Source: Microplitis mediator
Taxonomy: Eukaryota > Arthropoda > Insecta > Hymenoptera > Braconidae
Assembly: GCF_029852145.1 (NCBI RefSeq)
Contig: NC_079969.1
Coordinates: 13,962,642-14,026,641, forward strand
Reading direction: 5' to 3'
Length of the DNA stretch: 64,000 nt
Positions 45,504 through 55,988 of this stretch are shown piece after piece. Position 1 is the first letter of the stretch; each line of letters begins with the position of its first letter. A program made the translations under genes and the position numbers. Below the pieces are notes generated by a model. It had not been told where the DNA came from and did no database searches. It worked only from the letters and a program-made list of their open reading frames with translations.

Positions 45504-48034
45504 CTATATGTGTGTTGTTGGTTTGAGGTCCTGGTCGAAGTGTACCCCTAAGTATCTAACGCTCTTCTTAAATGCTATTTTCGTTTTACCTATTACAATT
45601 TTTATTAGCTTTGAATCATATTTGGGCTTTGTCTGTCTTTTCGCTTCGTAGGGCCACGGACCTTTGTCCTTGCGTGGACCGCGTCGGGTGTACTCTCTCT
45701 TGAGGAGTATCGCCTCGGTCTTGGACTCCAACAGCGTAAGTTTCGCGGAACGACACCATTCCGGTATCGAGTCTACCGTCCCTTGTGCTTTCCTTTCAAT
45801 GTCCGCGCGTGAAGTTCCTTCTATGATGACAAAGAGGTCGTCAGCATAGGCTACAAATTTACTCCCGTATTCTGTTAATTCTAATTCCTTAAGCAAATCA
45901 TCGTACATAATGTTCCAAAATAATGGCCCTAAAACTGATCCCTGTGGACATCCCCTTGTTGGCTTTTTCTTATCCTTCCCGAATCCCCAAGACAGTGCGA
46001 CTGTCCTATCCTCAAAGTAACTCTGTACTACCTTGTAAACATTTTTGGAGCATTCCCGTTTCTTTAAACCCTCGAGTACTCGCGGCCACCACATGTTGTC
46101 GAAGACGCCAGAAGTATCAAAGAGAAGTCCGTTTGCCAGATTCTCTGTTGTCGAATCTAGCAAGCGGCGCATCTCAACGATTGCATTTTTAGTCGACCTT
46201 TTGGCCATGAAGCCAAATTGTTGACTGGAGATCTCATCCCCAGCTAAGACTGTGGTGGTGAGTCTCGATTTAAATAATCTTTTAAATACCTCCCCGATTA
46301 CCAAAAACAAACATATCGACCTTAATTAAGAGTTTATTAATTATTGTTTTAAGATAGTCAAAGGTAGTTGACATTAGGTAATAAAGTTTATAGGTAATAA
46401 GGTTTAATAAGGTAATAAAAGGTTATAAGGTTTATAAAATGAAGGTTTAAATAAATATTGTCAAGGTTGAATAAATAAAGATTAAAATTGTTAATTGTGA
46501 AATAAATTAATTAACTGTAAATTATCCTTCCTCTTCTTTCTCTTACAAATCAATTTCACATCGACCCTGATGATCTAAGATCCGGCTCTGGGAGGCCGTT
46601 ATTACATCCAGTAACGCCCTTAGTAAGGACGACCAGAGTAGCAGCATAGCCCTGTTATATCTGGTCCGGGTGCTTTTTTATTTTTAAGGATCCTTAAAAT
46701 TTTGTATAGTTCGCGCGGGGTGAATACGTTGGCGTCCGTGGTGTCTGGTGGCATCTCTGAATTCTCCCGGGTTACCTTCTGCTCCTCTGTTTCTACCTCC
46801 GGTTTGTCGTCTACAATGTGTGTGTGGAGAAAGCAGCTAGCTGTGTCCTTGAAGCTTTCTGTGGATCGTCCATCACGCCGGAGTGTAGTTAGCACTCTGT
46901 TAACTCGGTGTTTGTCTGCCTGGAGTTTGTAAACAATGCCCCAGTGCTCCTTGTTACTGTTCTACGTGACAAACTCTCGCCAGTTGTTTTCTTGCTGTCT
47001 TTCAACGTGTTTTGAGTATGTTTTACAAAGTCCTAAGTACGTCTCTTTAAGTTCTGTCCTTTTACCTTCGTCCACCTACCTTTGATATCCCCGTCTAGCT
47101 TTGTAGACTACTGGCTTTTCTTTGGTCAATTATCTGGTCCGCCACGGATATGATTTTACGTGCGCCTTCTTTCACGGGATAGCAAATTCGCATGACTCTA
47201 TGATGGTTTTAGTAAGTGCATCGGTATATTTTTCCACGTCCTCGACCGTTTCCAGCACTAGGCCCTCAAGGTTCACTCTTGCGAGTTTTGGTAGTTTCTC
47301 ACGGAATTTCTTCCAGTTAGCCAACGCTAGGTTGAACCGCTTGGGATCTGCCCCATCGAGACCCTCCCAATCTCTTGGAATTCGTAGGCTGATATCGATC
47401 GCATAGTGGTCAGTACTTTGCACCCACTCGCGTTTAATGGACCAGTCTCGTACGTACCGTGCAAGTTTTAGGGTGGCTAAGGTGACATCTATGTATGATT
47501 CCCCTGATGTCGAAGCATAAGTTGGGCCCTCCCTCTTTATATTTAAAATCTCCAACCCATAATCGTCTATAAAATCCTCCAGTTTCTCTTCCTTCTCGTT
47601 TGTTCTGGGCCCTATCTAATAGACCTAGCGTTCACGTCCATTCCGAATAAAACCTTATTTTCCCTTAGTGCCTGAGCTACCTTTTCTAGTTGCGTGATGT
47701 GAATTTCTATTTCGTCGCGACACTGGGAATATGACGATACCACATAGAGAGAAATGCCTGGACCCACAATTTAAGCGCATACGCAGTGCGCGGTGCTTAG
47801 TTGCGAAATTTGTATCATTTTATACTTTGGATCAGTTAGTTAAATGGCCGCAAATGGCCTCTCCCCAGTTGTAGCAGCAATTCGTACATTACCTCCAAAA
47901 TCAGGTATACTAAAACATTTGTTACTAGCAGCTGCGTATGGCTCTTGCAGAAGAAGGACATCAATACGTTCCTCCTCCCACAAGGCACCTGTCTCCAGTG
48001 TTCCCGCCTTATCGTTTCGCAAGTTTACCTGCAA
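45504..48034 (-). pseudogene. R1-clade non-LTR retrotransposon ORF2 remnant (APE endonuclease + RT)
   Basis: Reading the minus strand from 48034: endonuclease start LQVNLRNDKAGTLETGALW...VLLLQEPYA; a decayed part with GMDVNARS near 47640; endonuclease tail with STDHYAIDISL (47172-47555); linker; RT N-part KNKKAPGPD (to about 46660), a frameshift, then LLLWSSLLRALLDVITA; an insertion (about 46320-46565); then ICLFLVIGEVFKRLF, QFGFMAKRSTKNAI, FDTSGVFDNMWWP, CPQGSVLGPLFWNIMYDDLL and the catalytic FVAYADDL. It ends at 45504 inside RT-thumb sequence where foldback DNA begins, so the 3' end is lost. CPQGS and the endonuclease type place it in the R1 group; a LOA or Jockey relative is less likely. 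Many stops; inactive. Confidence 0.85.
46320..46565 (-). mobile_element. AT-rich insertion of about 240 bp in the R1 remnant
   Basis: Splits the RT frame. On the minus strand the R1 sequence stops at GGTCGATGTG and resumes after GGTCGATATG, an imperfect 10-bp direct repeat that looks like a target duplication. The inside contains AGGTAATAAGGTTTA micro-repeats. It may be a short SINE or an LTR fragment; the family is unknown. Confidence 0.55.
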
Positions 48035-48300
48035 GACTCAAAGAACATCCACGCTAAAGCCTCTTTCTCCTCCTTCTCTTTCTGTTGTTGTCAGAATTGT
48101 GAGGGGTTGGATTTCGTTTCGCGTACCGAGCCCTTCTACTGTTTCTACTCCTGTTGCTCGCCCACCGTGGGCAAAAAAACTCGACCCCGGGCGCGTACGT
48201 TGGCATGTGCCCCGCGAACAATGTGTACCTTTTACTGATAGATCTCTTTTAAGTGTTACTTCCCGTACACGAGTAGCATATGTGTGTGCGCTTTAGTGTG
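48035..48300 (-). other. Possible ORF1/ORF2 junction of the R1 remnant
   Basis: An open minus-strand reading (GSSFFAHGGRATGVETVEGL) precedes the endonuclease and may be the end of ORF1. No zinc knuckle was recognised. The open plus-strand reading over the same DNA is taken to be its shadow. Confidence 0.3.
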
Positions 48301-48893
48301 CCACAAAGCCGAGTACATTTTTCTCCGTTAAGGCAGCCGAGTTTGGTTATGCTCGGCTCGTTTTGCCATCCTGACCACACAGACATGGATAGCTTTCATT
48401 GTGTGCTGCTTACGTAGGTTGCACGAAAGGAGTAAAAAAATCCCACCTTTCGGCATCACTGATCGACCCGTCGTATAGACTGAAACAAGAGATCCGACTG
48501 AGACGTCGTACAGAACAGTCACGTTTCGTATTTTGAAAAATTTGACTCCAACGAAAAGAACAATTTCGATTTACGTCTTGAAAAACTTGGATTTACGACT
48601 TTTTAGAACAATCCCGAATTTTGATCAAGTAATTAAATTAACTGGCATTAAGTTGATTCCAACTAAACAATAAAACGCCTTCTGTAAACAATAACCGCCT
48701 TTTGTGAACAAGTTAACAAGTCGAACCACCGGCGCGAAAACTGAACCGCGTGAACAACCGATTTTTTTTTTTATGAACAATTGAAGTGCGTTAATATGAA
48801 TTATTTTTACTAATTCAAATTACTTAATTCATTGCGTGTGATAATTGTATGATAGTGCAAGTCGGTGTTACCAAAGTACAATATTATGTGATG
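48301..48893. other. Noncoding stretch
   Basis: No gene seen. A hairpin GCCGAGTTTGGTTATGCTCGGC lies at about 48328-48350. Confidence 0.4.
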
Positions 48894-49156
48894 TACACCA
48901 ACGCAAAAAATTGAAGGAACAGAAAAATTTTATAAATTTCCTAATGATTTTTGGATGGCTGTAACTTTGTGAAAAATGAGCGTATCGAAATTTGAAAAAA
49001 GCATATTATAGCTTGAAATCTTTAGTTTCGGTGCATTTTTATCGAAATTTTTTGAGAGCTCCGGCTATTGCGCAAACATGAGACACACCACGAGACAAAA
49101 AATTTCTAAATTCTTTTTTTTTTTCGGAGAGCCCACGGACCGTGGAAAATTTCTTT

Positions 49157-49396
49157 AAAAATTACCGTTAAATTCACTGTAATCGTGGGACGAATGGCAC
49201 GACCTAATCATTTGTCGGTAAGTGAGATAATTTTTATTTTTTTTTTAACAAATTTTATTCGAGTCTACTGTAAATGTTATGAAGTCTAACCTCAAAATAA
49301 ATAAATTTTTCCGTAATTTTTAATTTGAAAATGGTAATAAATAAAAGCGCTGCATTATGTCCCACGATTACAGTGAATTCAACGGTAATTTTTAAC
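49157..49396. mobile_element. 240-bp MITE with about 35-bp TIRs
   Basis: Left end AAAAATTACCGTTAAATTCA and inner ACTGTAATCGTGGGAC mirror GTCCCACGATTACAGT and TGAATTCAACGGTAATTTTT at the right. A 12-bp direct repeat GAAAATTTCTTT flanks it (49145-49156 and 49397-49408). No ORF. Confidence 0.8.
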
Positions 49397-49739
49397 GAAA
49401 ATTTCTTTCCATGTACAATACTAAAAATTTAAAAAATAGTAGAATAGTAAATTGCGTTTTTTAACAAAATTCTAGTAAATAATTTTATTTTAATTCATGA
49501 TAATTTGCTTATGAACCGTAACTAAGAAAGTATTAACTTATAATGTTTTTTTAAAAAATTATTTTTAGGCAATCATAAAAATCATTATCCAAACCGGATT
49601 TGAATCAGTAAATTAAAAAAATTGTTTTAACTTTAAACGATGAGTAGAGGCAAACATTAATGACACAATAACTATTATAAACTATTTATAAACTTAATAT
49701 TCACATGTTTATTTTCCACAAGAGCATGATTTAACAAAA

Positions 49740-49801
49740 TTGTGCCCACATCGAGTGCTGCGATCGATTCAGTTGTCCCCACCATATACTAGACTCCCTG
49801 C
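49740..49801. mobile_element. End fragment of the GGCAGGG MITE family
   Basis: GATTCAGTTGTCCCCACC...TATACTAGACTCCCTGCC is the reverse complement, with a few changes, of the left end of the MITE at 13813. Confidence 0.6.
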
Positions 49802-50764
49802 CAATAATTAATTACTTACAATAACTAAAAGATAGTATACTTTGATCAGGGTATAGAAATATGAAATTTATTTTGAATCATTTTAGTTTATTCAAAAAAA
49901 TTCAATTTCTTTGAAAAAATAAAGTTTTTCTAAATTTTATCTAATAATTAACGTTTTTGATTGAAGAAATAAAAGTTGTCGCTGAAAAAAACTTTTTGAA
50001 ATTGAAGAAATGATTGAAAACTGAAGAATCGCTCATTATGCGATTTTTGGCGAAAACGGTAAATCCAAAGCTTCGGAACACTAAAAACGAAAAATCGCAG
50101 CGCTTTGAAATTTTTGAAATATTTAGGGAAACTTCGAGGTTTGAAAAAGAAGCGACGGAATCCTTCGTTAATTCATTATATCCAAAGTTATACCAAGATT
50201 TCCAAATATCCCTAAATATGCGAATTTTCACCTTTTTTTTTAAATCAACATTGTCGCTTCAAAAAAATTTTTTCCATTAAAAGCCACTTCTTGTGTCTTT
50301 AAGAGTATGTTTGGTTATTATCGAAGCCCTACTTCCATTCCTTCTACGACCAATCTGTCCCAAGTTATTGATTGTCAAAGTCAAAATGGACTTTTTTGTT
50401 TTGATCAATTATAACTCCGTGCCAAATCGTCGTGGAGACTTTTTAACGGCGCCAAATTAAAGGGCATAAAATCGCCTAAAATAGTCGTAAGGTTAGATTA
50501 TTGAAAATAATTAATGAAGCCCATAGACCTTTTTTAAGACGAGCAAAAATTTGGAAAATTTTTTTTGCCGTGGTCTTCTTAAGATTACTCCGGGGCTGTT
50601 CTCGAAAAAAATTTAAAGTCCAGGTCAGAAAACTAGAAACTTAAAACTACCGATTTCTTGTTTTAATTTTTGCTGTACGACCATTTTCCTCCGAGTTACG
50701 GGATATTGCAAATCGCTAAATAATATACAATAGTTTTTGTTTCCTTTAATTTCTGCGACCATTG

Positions 50765-51894
50765 TATTTGTGCATTATTGTTAATATCTTTCAAGAGTTA
50801 CTAGTTACCTATCGGGACCGATTTTTGTAAACACTATTGATGTTGAATAGGATTCGGATCGTATGATCGACTAAGTATTCCTTTTTTCAGATAACCTTGC
50901 GTTTATACCAAGTTTTAAGCCGAGTTCTGGCGAATTGGGTTTTTTTTTGTATTTCATTTTATCGTTCATGATACAGATCAATTTAGTTTTTTTGTTTAAT
51001 ATACGATATTTCATTCTCTTTCCCATTTCAATTGATCATTCCAAAAGTAATCTTAAATGCCTGACATTTTTGCGATCTGCCTAGCGTCTGACATTTTCTA
51101 GGAAATCTACTCAAAGTGTGAATAAACTTCAGTTGATTATTTCCATATATAATTGTGTTAAAGTTAGTAAGCAGTATTTATTGAAGCACAAGATGCTTCC
51201 TTTAATGTCTCGCTATTTGATAGACAAACTGTTGATAAGTGAAAGGAACTTTTTTAACAAATCATCTTATATCTTTAATAATATATATTTTGCGCTTTAA
51301 CCATTTGCTTATGTACATAAAATCAACACCCTCGTTTTTTAGTTAGACGTCTATCGACTTTTGCTGTGTTTTAAATTATAGAAAATTTATGAAAGAGAGA
51401 AAACCTTCTGATTAAACTGAAGTTTTCTACATGAAACAGAAACTTCAATTGTTTTTGAAGGATCAAATTTGAAAAAATCTTCGGCTGTGGATATTTTTTT
51501 TCTATTAGACGTAATGTTTTTATTTCTTGTAATGATTAAATGCTTTTAGGATTAGCTTCACTCAGAAGTGACCTCAATGTAAATAACTCTATTATCCTGA
51601 ACTTGCACAAGTATTAATGATATTATTCTGAGTCTCTTAACTGGATAGTGACTTACAACTTTTCATTCTCTTTAGAGAATGTGGTCACTAGTATAAGAAA
51701 TTTTTTGACTGGATACAAAGTTTATTGTATGAGTAACTCAGCCGTAGAATTAATTTTTTTATATCGGAGAAATCTAAGATCTGACAGAATTTAGAGGTGA
51801 GTACGGAGTGATTTTTTTATCAAAATCATAAAAACAAGTCCATATCTTTGCGATACGACAAATTTAAAATTAATTTTATAACATGAATACGTAC
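50765..51894. other. AT-rich intron candidate, no gene
   Basis: No transposon end or exon recognised. If the synaptotagmin exon is real, this is intron immediately downstream of it on the minus strand. Confidence 0.45.
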
Positions 51895-52042
51895 CTTCGA
51901 AGTAAAGAGTTTCATTCCATCGAGGATTTAAAGTTCGTCGTTTTATCTTCGTCTCAAGCCTGTGCTTTTTGTCAGGTAGCAGAGTAACCCTTACATAAGG
52001 ATCAGATGTACCAGATAAATCTTTTGCAGGTAGATCTTTGCC
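51895..52042 (-). CDS. Syt7: Single exon of synaptotagmin-7-like protein (C2A domain)
   Basis: A 148-bp exon read from 52042 down to 51895. It encodes 49 residues plus one base: GKDLPAKDLSGTSDPYVRV, then TLLPDKKHRLETKIKRRTLN, then PRWNETLYFE. This is the Ca2+-binding first half of a C2 domain (SGTSDPYV supplies a loop-1 Asp), and AKD-SGTSDP...LLPDKKH-LETK-KR--LNP-WNET--FE fits synaptotagmin-7 C2A better than synaptotagmin-1. Boundaries: acceptor TTTTTTAG before GGC and donor GAAG|GTACGT. No stop or indel and conserved sequence, so a live host exon is likely. Synaptotagmin-7 is a membrane Ca2+ sensor for exocytosis. Neighbouring exons were not found in the window, which implies large introns on both sides. 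The main alternative is another C2-domain synaptotagmin. Confidence 0.87.
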
Positions 52043-52404
52043 CTAAAAAACATACAATTCTGCAATTCGGTGAATAATTAAGTCTGGTCTTAGAGTATAT
52101 ATCTATTACAATAATTACTGATTCTGCTAATTGACTATTATTCTACTTTTACTAAGTAGCTTATTACAATTTTTTTTATTTTCTTAGGAAGAGAAAATTA
52201 AAAATAAAATCTTTGATGGTTTTAATCAGATTTTAACGAATCTAGCTATTAACAGGTGGATGGAAATGCCCACGGACTAAACTTGATGACGTAACGTACT
52301 CGTATATTCTACACTGAAAAAAGACTGTGGTTATCGAAGCCATCTAAAGTATTGCTAGAGGTAGATCGTTGTCATAACAATATGTATCGTGAAATTAGCA
52401 ATAC
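52043..52404. other. Intron-like spacer upstream of the exon
   Basis: AT-rich, no feature beyond the T-rich acceptor tract on the minus strand. Confidence 0.45.
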
Positions 52405-52406
52405 TA

Positions 52407-54179
52407 CACTAATGCAAAAAATTGAAGGAGCAGAAAAATTTTATAAATTTTTTAGTGATTTTTGGAAGGCTGTAACTTGGTGAAAAATGATCGTATCGAG
52501 CTTTAAAAAAAAACATTTTACAGCTTGAAATCTCTAGTTAAGGTGCATTTTTTTCAAAATTTTTTAAAAGCTCCGGTTATTGCGCAAATATGAGAAATAC
52601 CGCGAGACAAAAAATTTCTAACTTTTTTTTTTTTTCCGAAGAGCCCACGGACCGCGAAAAAATTCTTTCAACTAAACGAATGCATAGTTCGTTTAGCAAA
52701 TTTATTCAGCTTCAATTTGTTTTTTTTTTTAACCTCGTAGGACGATTTGTCGCAGAGATATCAGCCTTCAAACAGAAAATGATCCTTTAGGCTTTGATCA
52801 TCGATATTTCAGGTACCAATAATCGCACAGAAAGTTAAAGGGCGGCGGTGAAAACTGGAATAAATTCCCTATAAGACCCTGTCATCTTTTTTTGGAAAAA
52901 AAAATTTTTTTTATTTTCAACATCCATCAGAAGTAAGTACAAAAAAATGACTTTTTTTGGTTTTTTAGTAAATCAACCGCTACTCTGCAAATATCGATAA
53001 AAAAAATAATGTTGCCAGGGACTTTTTTAGCTTAATGTACCCCCAAGACCCCTGTAAATTTTTAAATTGATCTATCGAACCGTTTTTTGGGGATCATCGA
53101 TCAAAGTTTAGCTAAACAATTAAAGGAGCAAGTTTTGTTCCTTTAATTGTGTAATCATAATCAAAATGAAAAAAATTTTTTTTTTTTACTATTCTCAAAT
53201 TTTTGCGTTGGTAACTCAGCAAATGCAAGGAAATGACAAAAAAAAAAAAATTTCCAAAAAATGTCAAAAAAAATCAAAGAAAAAAAAAACTTTCAACGTG
53301 TTTTTTTGTGATCAAATTTTTTTTTTGACATTTTTTTGAAAAATTTTTTTTTCTTTTTCTTGCATTTGCTGAGTAACGAACTCGAAAATTTAAGAAAAGG
53401 CGAAAAAAATCAATTTTTCATTTTGATTATGATTACACAATTAAAGGAACAAAACTTGTTCCTTTAATTGTTTTGCAAAACTTTGATTAATCCACCCCGA
53501 AAAACGGCTCGATGGATCAATTTGAAAATTTGCAGGGTTATTAGGGGTACTTTAACCTAAAAAAGTCCCTGGCAACATTTTTTTTTTCATTAATATTTGT
53601 AAAGTAGCGGTTGATTTACTAAAAAACCAAAAAAAATCATGTTTTTGTACTTACTTCTAATGGATGTTAAAAATAAAAAAAATTTTTTTAAAAAAGTGAT
53701 GAAAGGGTCTTGTAGGCAATTTATTTAAGTTTTTAACGCCACCCCTAAAATTTACTGTATAATCATCAGTACTTGAAATATCGATGTTCAAACCCAAAAG
53801 GATCATTTTTCGTTTGAAAGCTGATATCTCAGCGACAAGTTATCGTATGAATCTCAAACAAAAAAATGCAAATTAAAGCTGATTAAATTTGCTAACCGTC
53901 CTGTGCTAGGTTTAGCTGAAAAAAATTTTTTACAGCCTGTGGGCTCTCTCAAAGAAAGGACAACATTTAGAAAATTTTTATCTCGCGGTATTTCTCATGT
54001 TTCCGCAATGGCTGAAGGTCTAAACAAAATTTGATGAAAATGCATCGTAACTAGAGATTTCAAGCTGTAAAATGCTTATCTTGTTTTTCGATATGATTAT
54101 TTTTCACGAAGTCACAGCCTTGAAAAAATCACTAAAAAATTTCTAAAATTTTCTGTTCCTTTAATTTATGGCATGAGTG
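52407..54179. mobile_element. Foldback element, 1.77 kb palindrome, CACTAATGC ends
   Basis: Left CACTAATGCAAAAAATTGAAGG; right, in reverse complement, CACTCATGCCATAAATTAAAGG. Centre near 53295. Arms share ACAGCTTGAAATCTCTAGTT and complement, GATCCTTT...CATCGATATT blocks, and GTTCCTTTAATTGTGTAATC and complement near the centre. TA precedes the left end; the right flank reads GATA. No ORF. Confidence 0.85.
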
Positions 54180-54825
54180 GATATACCGGGAATAAGTATG
54201 GTCATGCCTCAAATGGTCTCGTATAAAGTCCGGTCCGCAAGTAAGTCACCGTCTGGACCTTTCTGCTTATAATATTAATGCATAGTAACGCTGTGGTATT
54301 AGACTAGTTTTAGAAGAGTAAAGAAAAAACTGTCGACAAAATACTCGCTGGAAGGACTTAAGCAGTCGTGCCGATTTGCTTGTTACCCCTTGCCATCGAA
54401 TTGCTGCTATCGTTATCCCTAATCTAGCAACCTTCAATAGTTTATGAAGTAGAACAATAACAAATATATTGTAAATGAAATTTTTCCCCGCATTAATTAA
54501 TCCCCAAATATTTTGTTGTTTCGTCACAACTGAAATTTCTAATGATTTCAACATTTCTGCAGGAACTTCTAGATTCTATTATTTTCAATCCTTCAACCGA
54601 CATTCTCGAAGTAGAAAACTTTATATTACCTCAATCAAGTACGCTTATTTATTTAACTAAGACTATAAATTATATCTATCATTTTTTTTACACTTATATA
54701 AATTTATACAATGAATCGCCTAGTTCGATGTTATTATCTTCCATTTTTATTACGTTCTGCCGTACTTGTTAACACGGATAACAAACATCTCAATTCTATT
54801 GCTAATTGACCTGAGAAAAAATAAA
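54180..54825. other. Noncoding stretch
   Basis: No gene or repeat end recognised; short ORFs are AT-rich and featureless. Confidence 0.4.
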
Positions 54826-54831
54826 TGGTTT

Positions 54832-54913
54832 GCTCATGGTAGGAATCGAACCCAGACCGATTTGGCATCACGCGAGAGCTTTACCAGTTATGTTATCCGA
54901 TCATTTCCTGAGC
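54832..54913 (-). tRNA. tRNA-like sequence (pseudogene or SINE head)
   Basis: On the minus strand GCTCAGG at the 5' side pairs with CATGAGC at the 3' side (one mismatch). A promoter B-box GGTTCGATTCC and an A-box-like AACTGGTAAAGC are present in the right order, with the segment CTCTCGCGTGATGCC between. At 82 nt, with poor D and anticodon arms and no clear anticodon, a working tRNA is unlikely. A tRNA-derived SINE or an old pseudogene is the better reading. Confidence 0.45.
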
Positions 54914-55676
54914 GTTCGTTAACTTTACTCCTATCTAGTAAGCACACTGTACAATGTAGAGTCTACACTACTAGCACTTTAGTATAGTTCAGTTAGCTTT
55001 CCCAAGAGAATTTTTGCGTTGAGCCGTGAGCGCGGGTTTTGTTGGTTCAAACGTCTACGTTCACTTGCCGCAACACAACAAAATACTTAAACCGAGATTT
55101 ATTCCTTATCATTGAGTTAAGTACTTTTAATTCTTGACTAGATTCACAGATAATCTCGATTCAAAATTAATTATTCTTAAAGAAAGAATATTTTACTCTT
55201 CGAACAATTGATAATATTTCGGGGCGAAATATTTACTTTTCTTACTTTAAGAAAATATTTCTTATTTCAAGAAACATATATTATATTGACTAAATAAGAA
55301 AATATCTTATGCCAAGATGACTAAATTTAAGAAAATTTTGTTCTTGAACCAAGAAAATTTTCGTTTTCATTCAGAATTGCAAAAAATATTCTTGTGGCAA
55401 GATACAATTTCTTGCGCCAAGATATCCTTTTTTTCTGTGTACATTTACACTATAGATTGTAGAAGTTTTATGATCTTTAGCTTATTAGCATTACTTATAC
55501 CTTGTCCCTCCAGTGTCAAAAAATTGTCTTGTAAAAAAATTGACGTTCTCAATGAATTTCTTTTACATGAATAGGTATTGTTAATTCCATTTTTATAAAA
55601 AAGTTTGTCATGATTAATTAATCAATGTATAAATTTATTTGAATCCGGATGAAGATTAACTTGAGACAAAACTAAA
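54914..55676. other. Noncoding stretch with AAGAAAAT/TCTTG-rich motifs
   Basis: Recurrent AAGAAAATATCTTA and CAAGATA motifs between 55170 and 55440 suggest a degenerate short repeat. No gene. Confidence 0.4.
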
Positions 55677-55988
55677 ATGTCGAAAAATAAATTACAAAAG
55701 TCTGGGATATCTGAACAACCATTACCAGTCGTAGTTAGAGAGTCATTAGCATCAATCTCACAGCATTATGTAATTATAAATGACATAAAATACCAAGTGG
55801 ATTCAACAAAAGTGGCTATTGATGAAACTTTCAAAAGTTTTTGTAGTTTGCAAATAGACTTTGCGAAAAATTCTTATTATCCTTGGTTTGTTCTACAATC
55901 TAGAATATATAAAATTGAAGCTGAAGCTGATGTAATAATTCCCCCGGTCACTCCTTTTATTAGAGATTTGAAGTTTTCTGTTAAATAA
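55677..55988 (+). CDS. Small ORF, 103 residues, uncharacterised
   Basis: ATG at 55677, MSKNKLQKSGISEQPLP at the start, middle VAIDETFKSFCSLQIDFAKN, later PWFVLQSRIYKIEAEAD, stop at 55988. I do not recognise a named domain. The pattern of a Lys/Phe helix, aromatic W and I/Y residues resembles the C-terminal tail of some insect transposon-derived proteins, but that is only an impression. Its coding-like composition in AT-rich DNA makes it more credible than neighbouring ORFs. No splice context or promoter seen. Confidence 0.3.
   Translation: MSKNKLQKSGISEQPLPVVVRESLASISQHYVIINDIKYQVDSTKVAIDETFKSFCSLQIDFAKNSYYPWFVLQSRIYKIEAEADVIIPPVTPFIRDLKFSVK

Larger units (their letters stand above)
48896..50764. 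mobile_element. Chimeric or deleted foldback with two different ends
   Basis: The left end CACCAACGCAAAAAATTGAAGG after TA matches the 52407 family. The right end, in reverse complement CAATGGTCGCAGAAATTAAAGG before TA, and the right 750 bp (TTGATTGTCAAAGTC, GAGACTTTTTAACGGCGCCA) match the right half of the 23452-25382 family. So it is not a simple palindrome. The middle carries the MITE at 49157-49396 and a MITE end at about 49740-49801. Confidence 0.7.

Noticed and set aside
47844..48296. 150-codon plus-strand ORF
   Set aside because: It is antisense to the R1-like endonuclease and its upstream frame.
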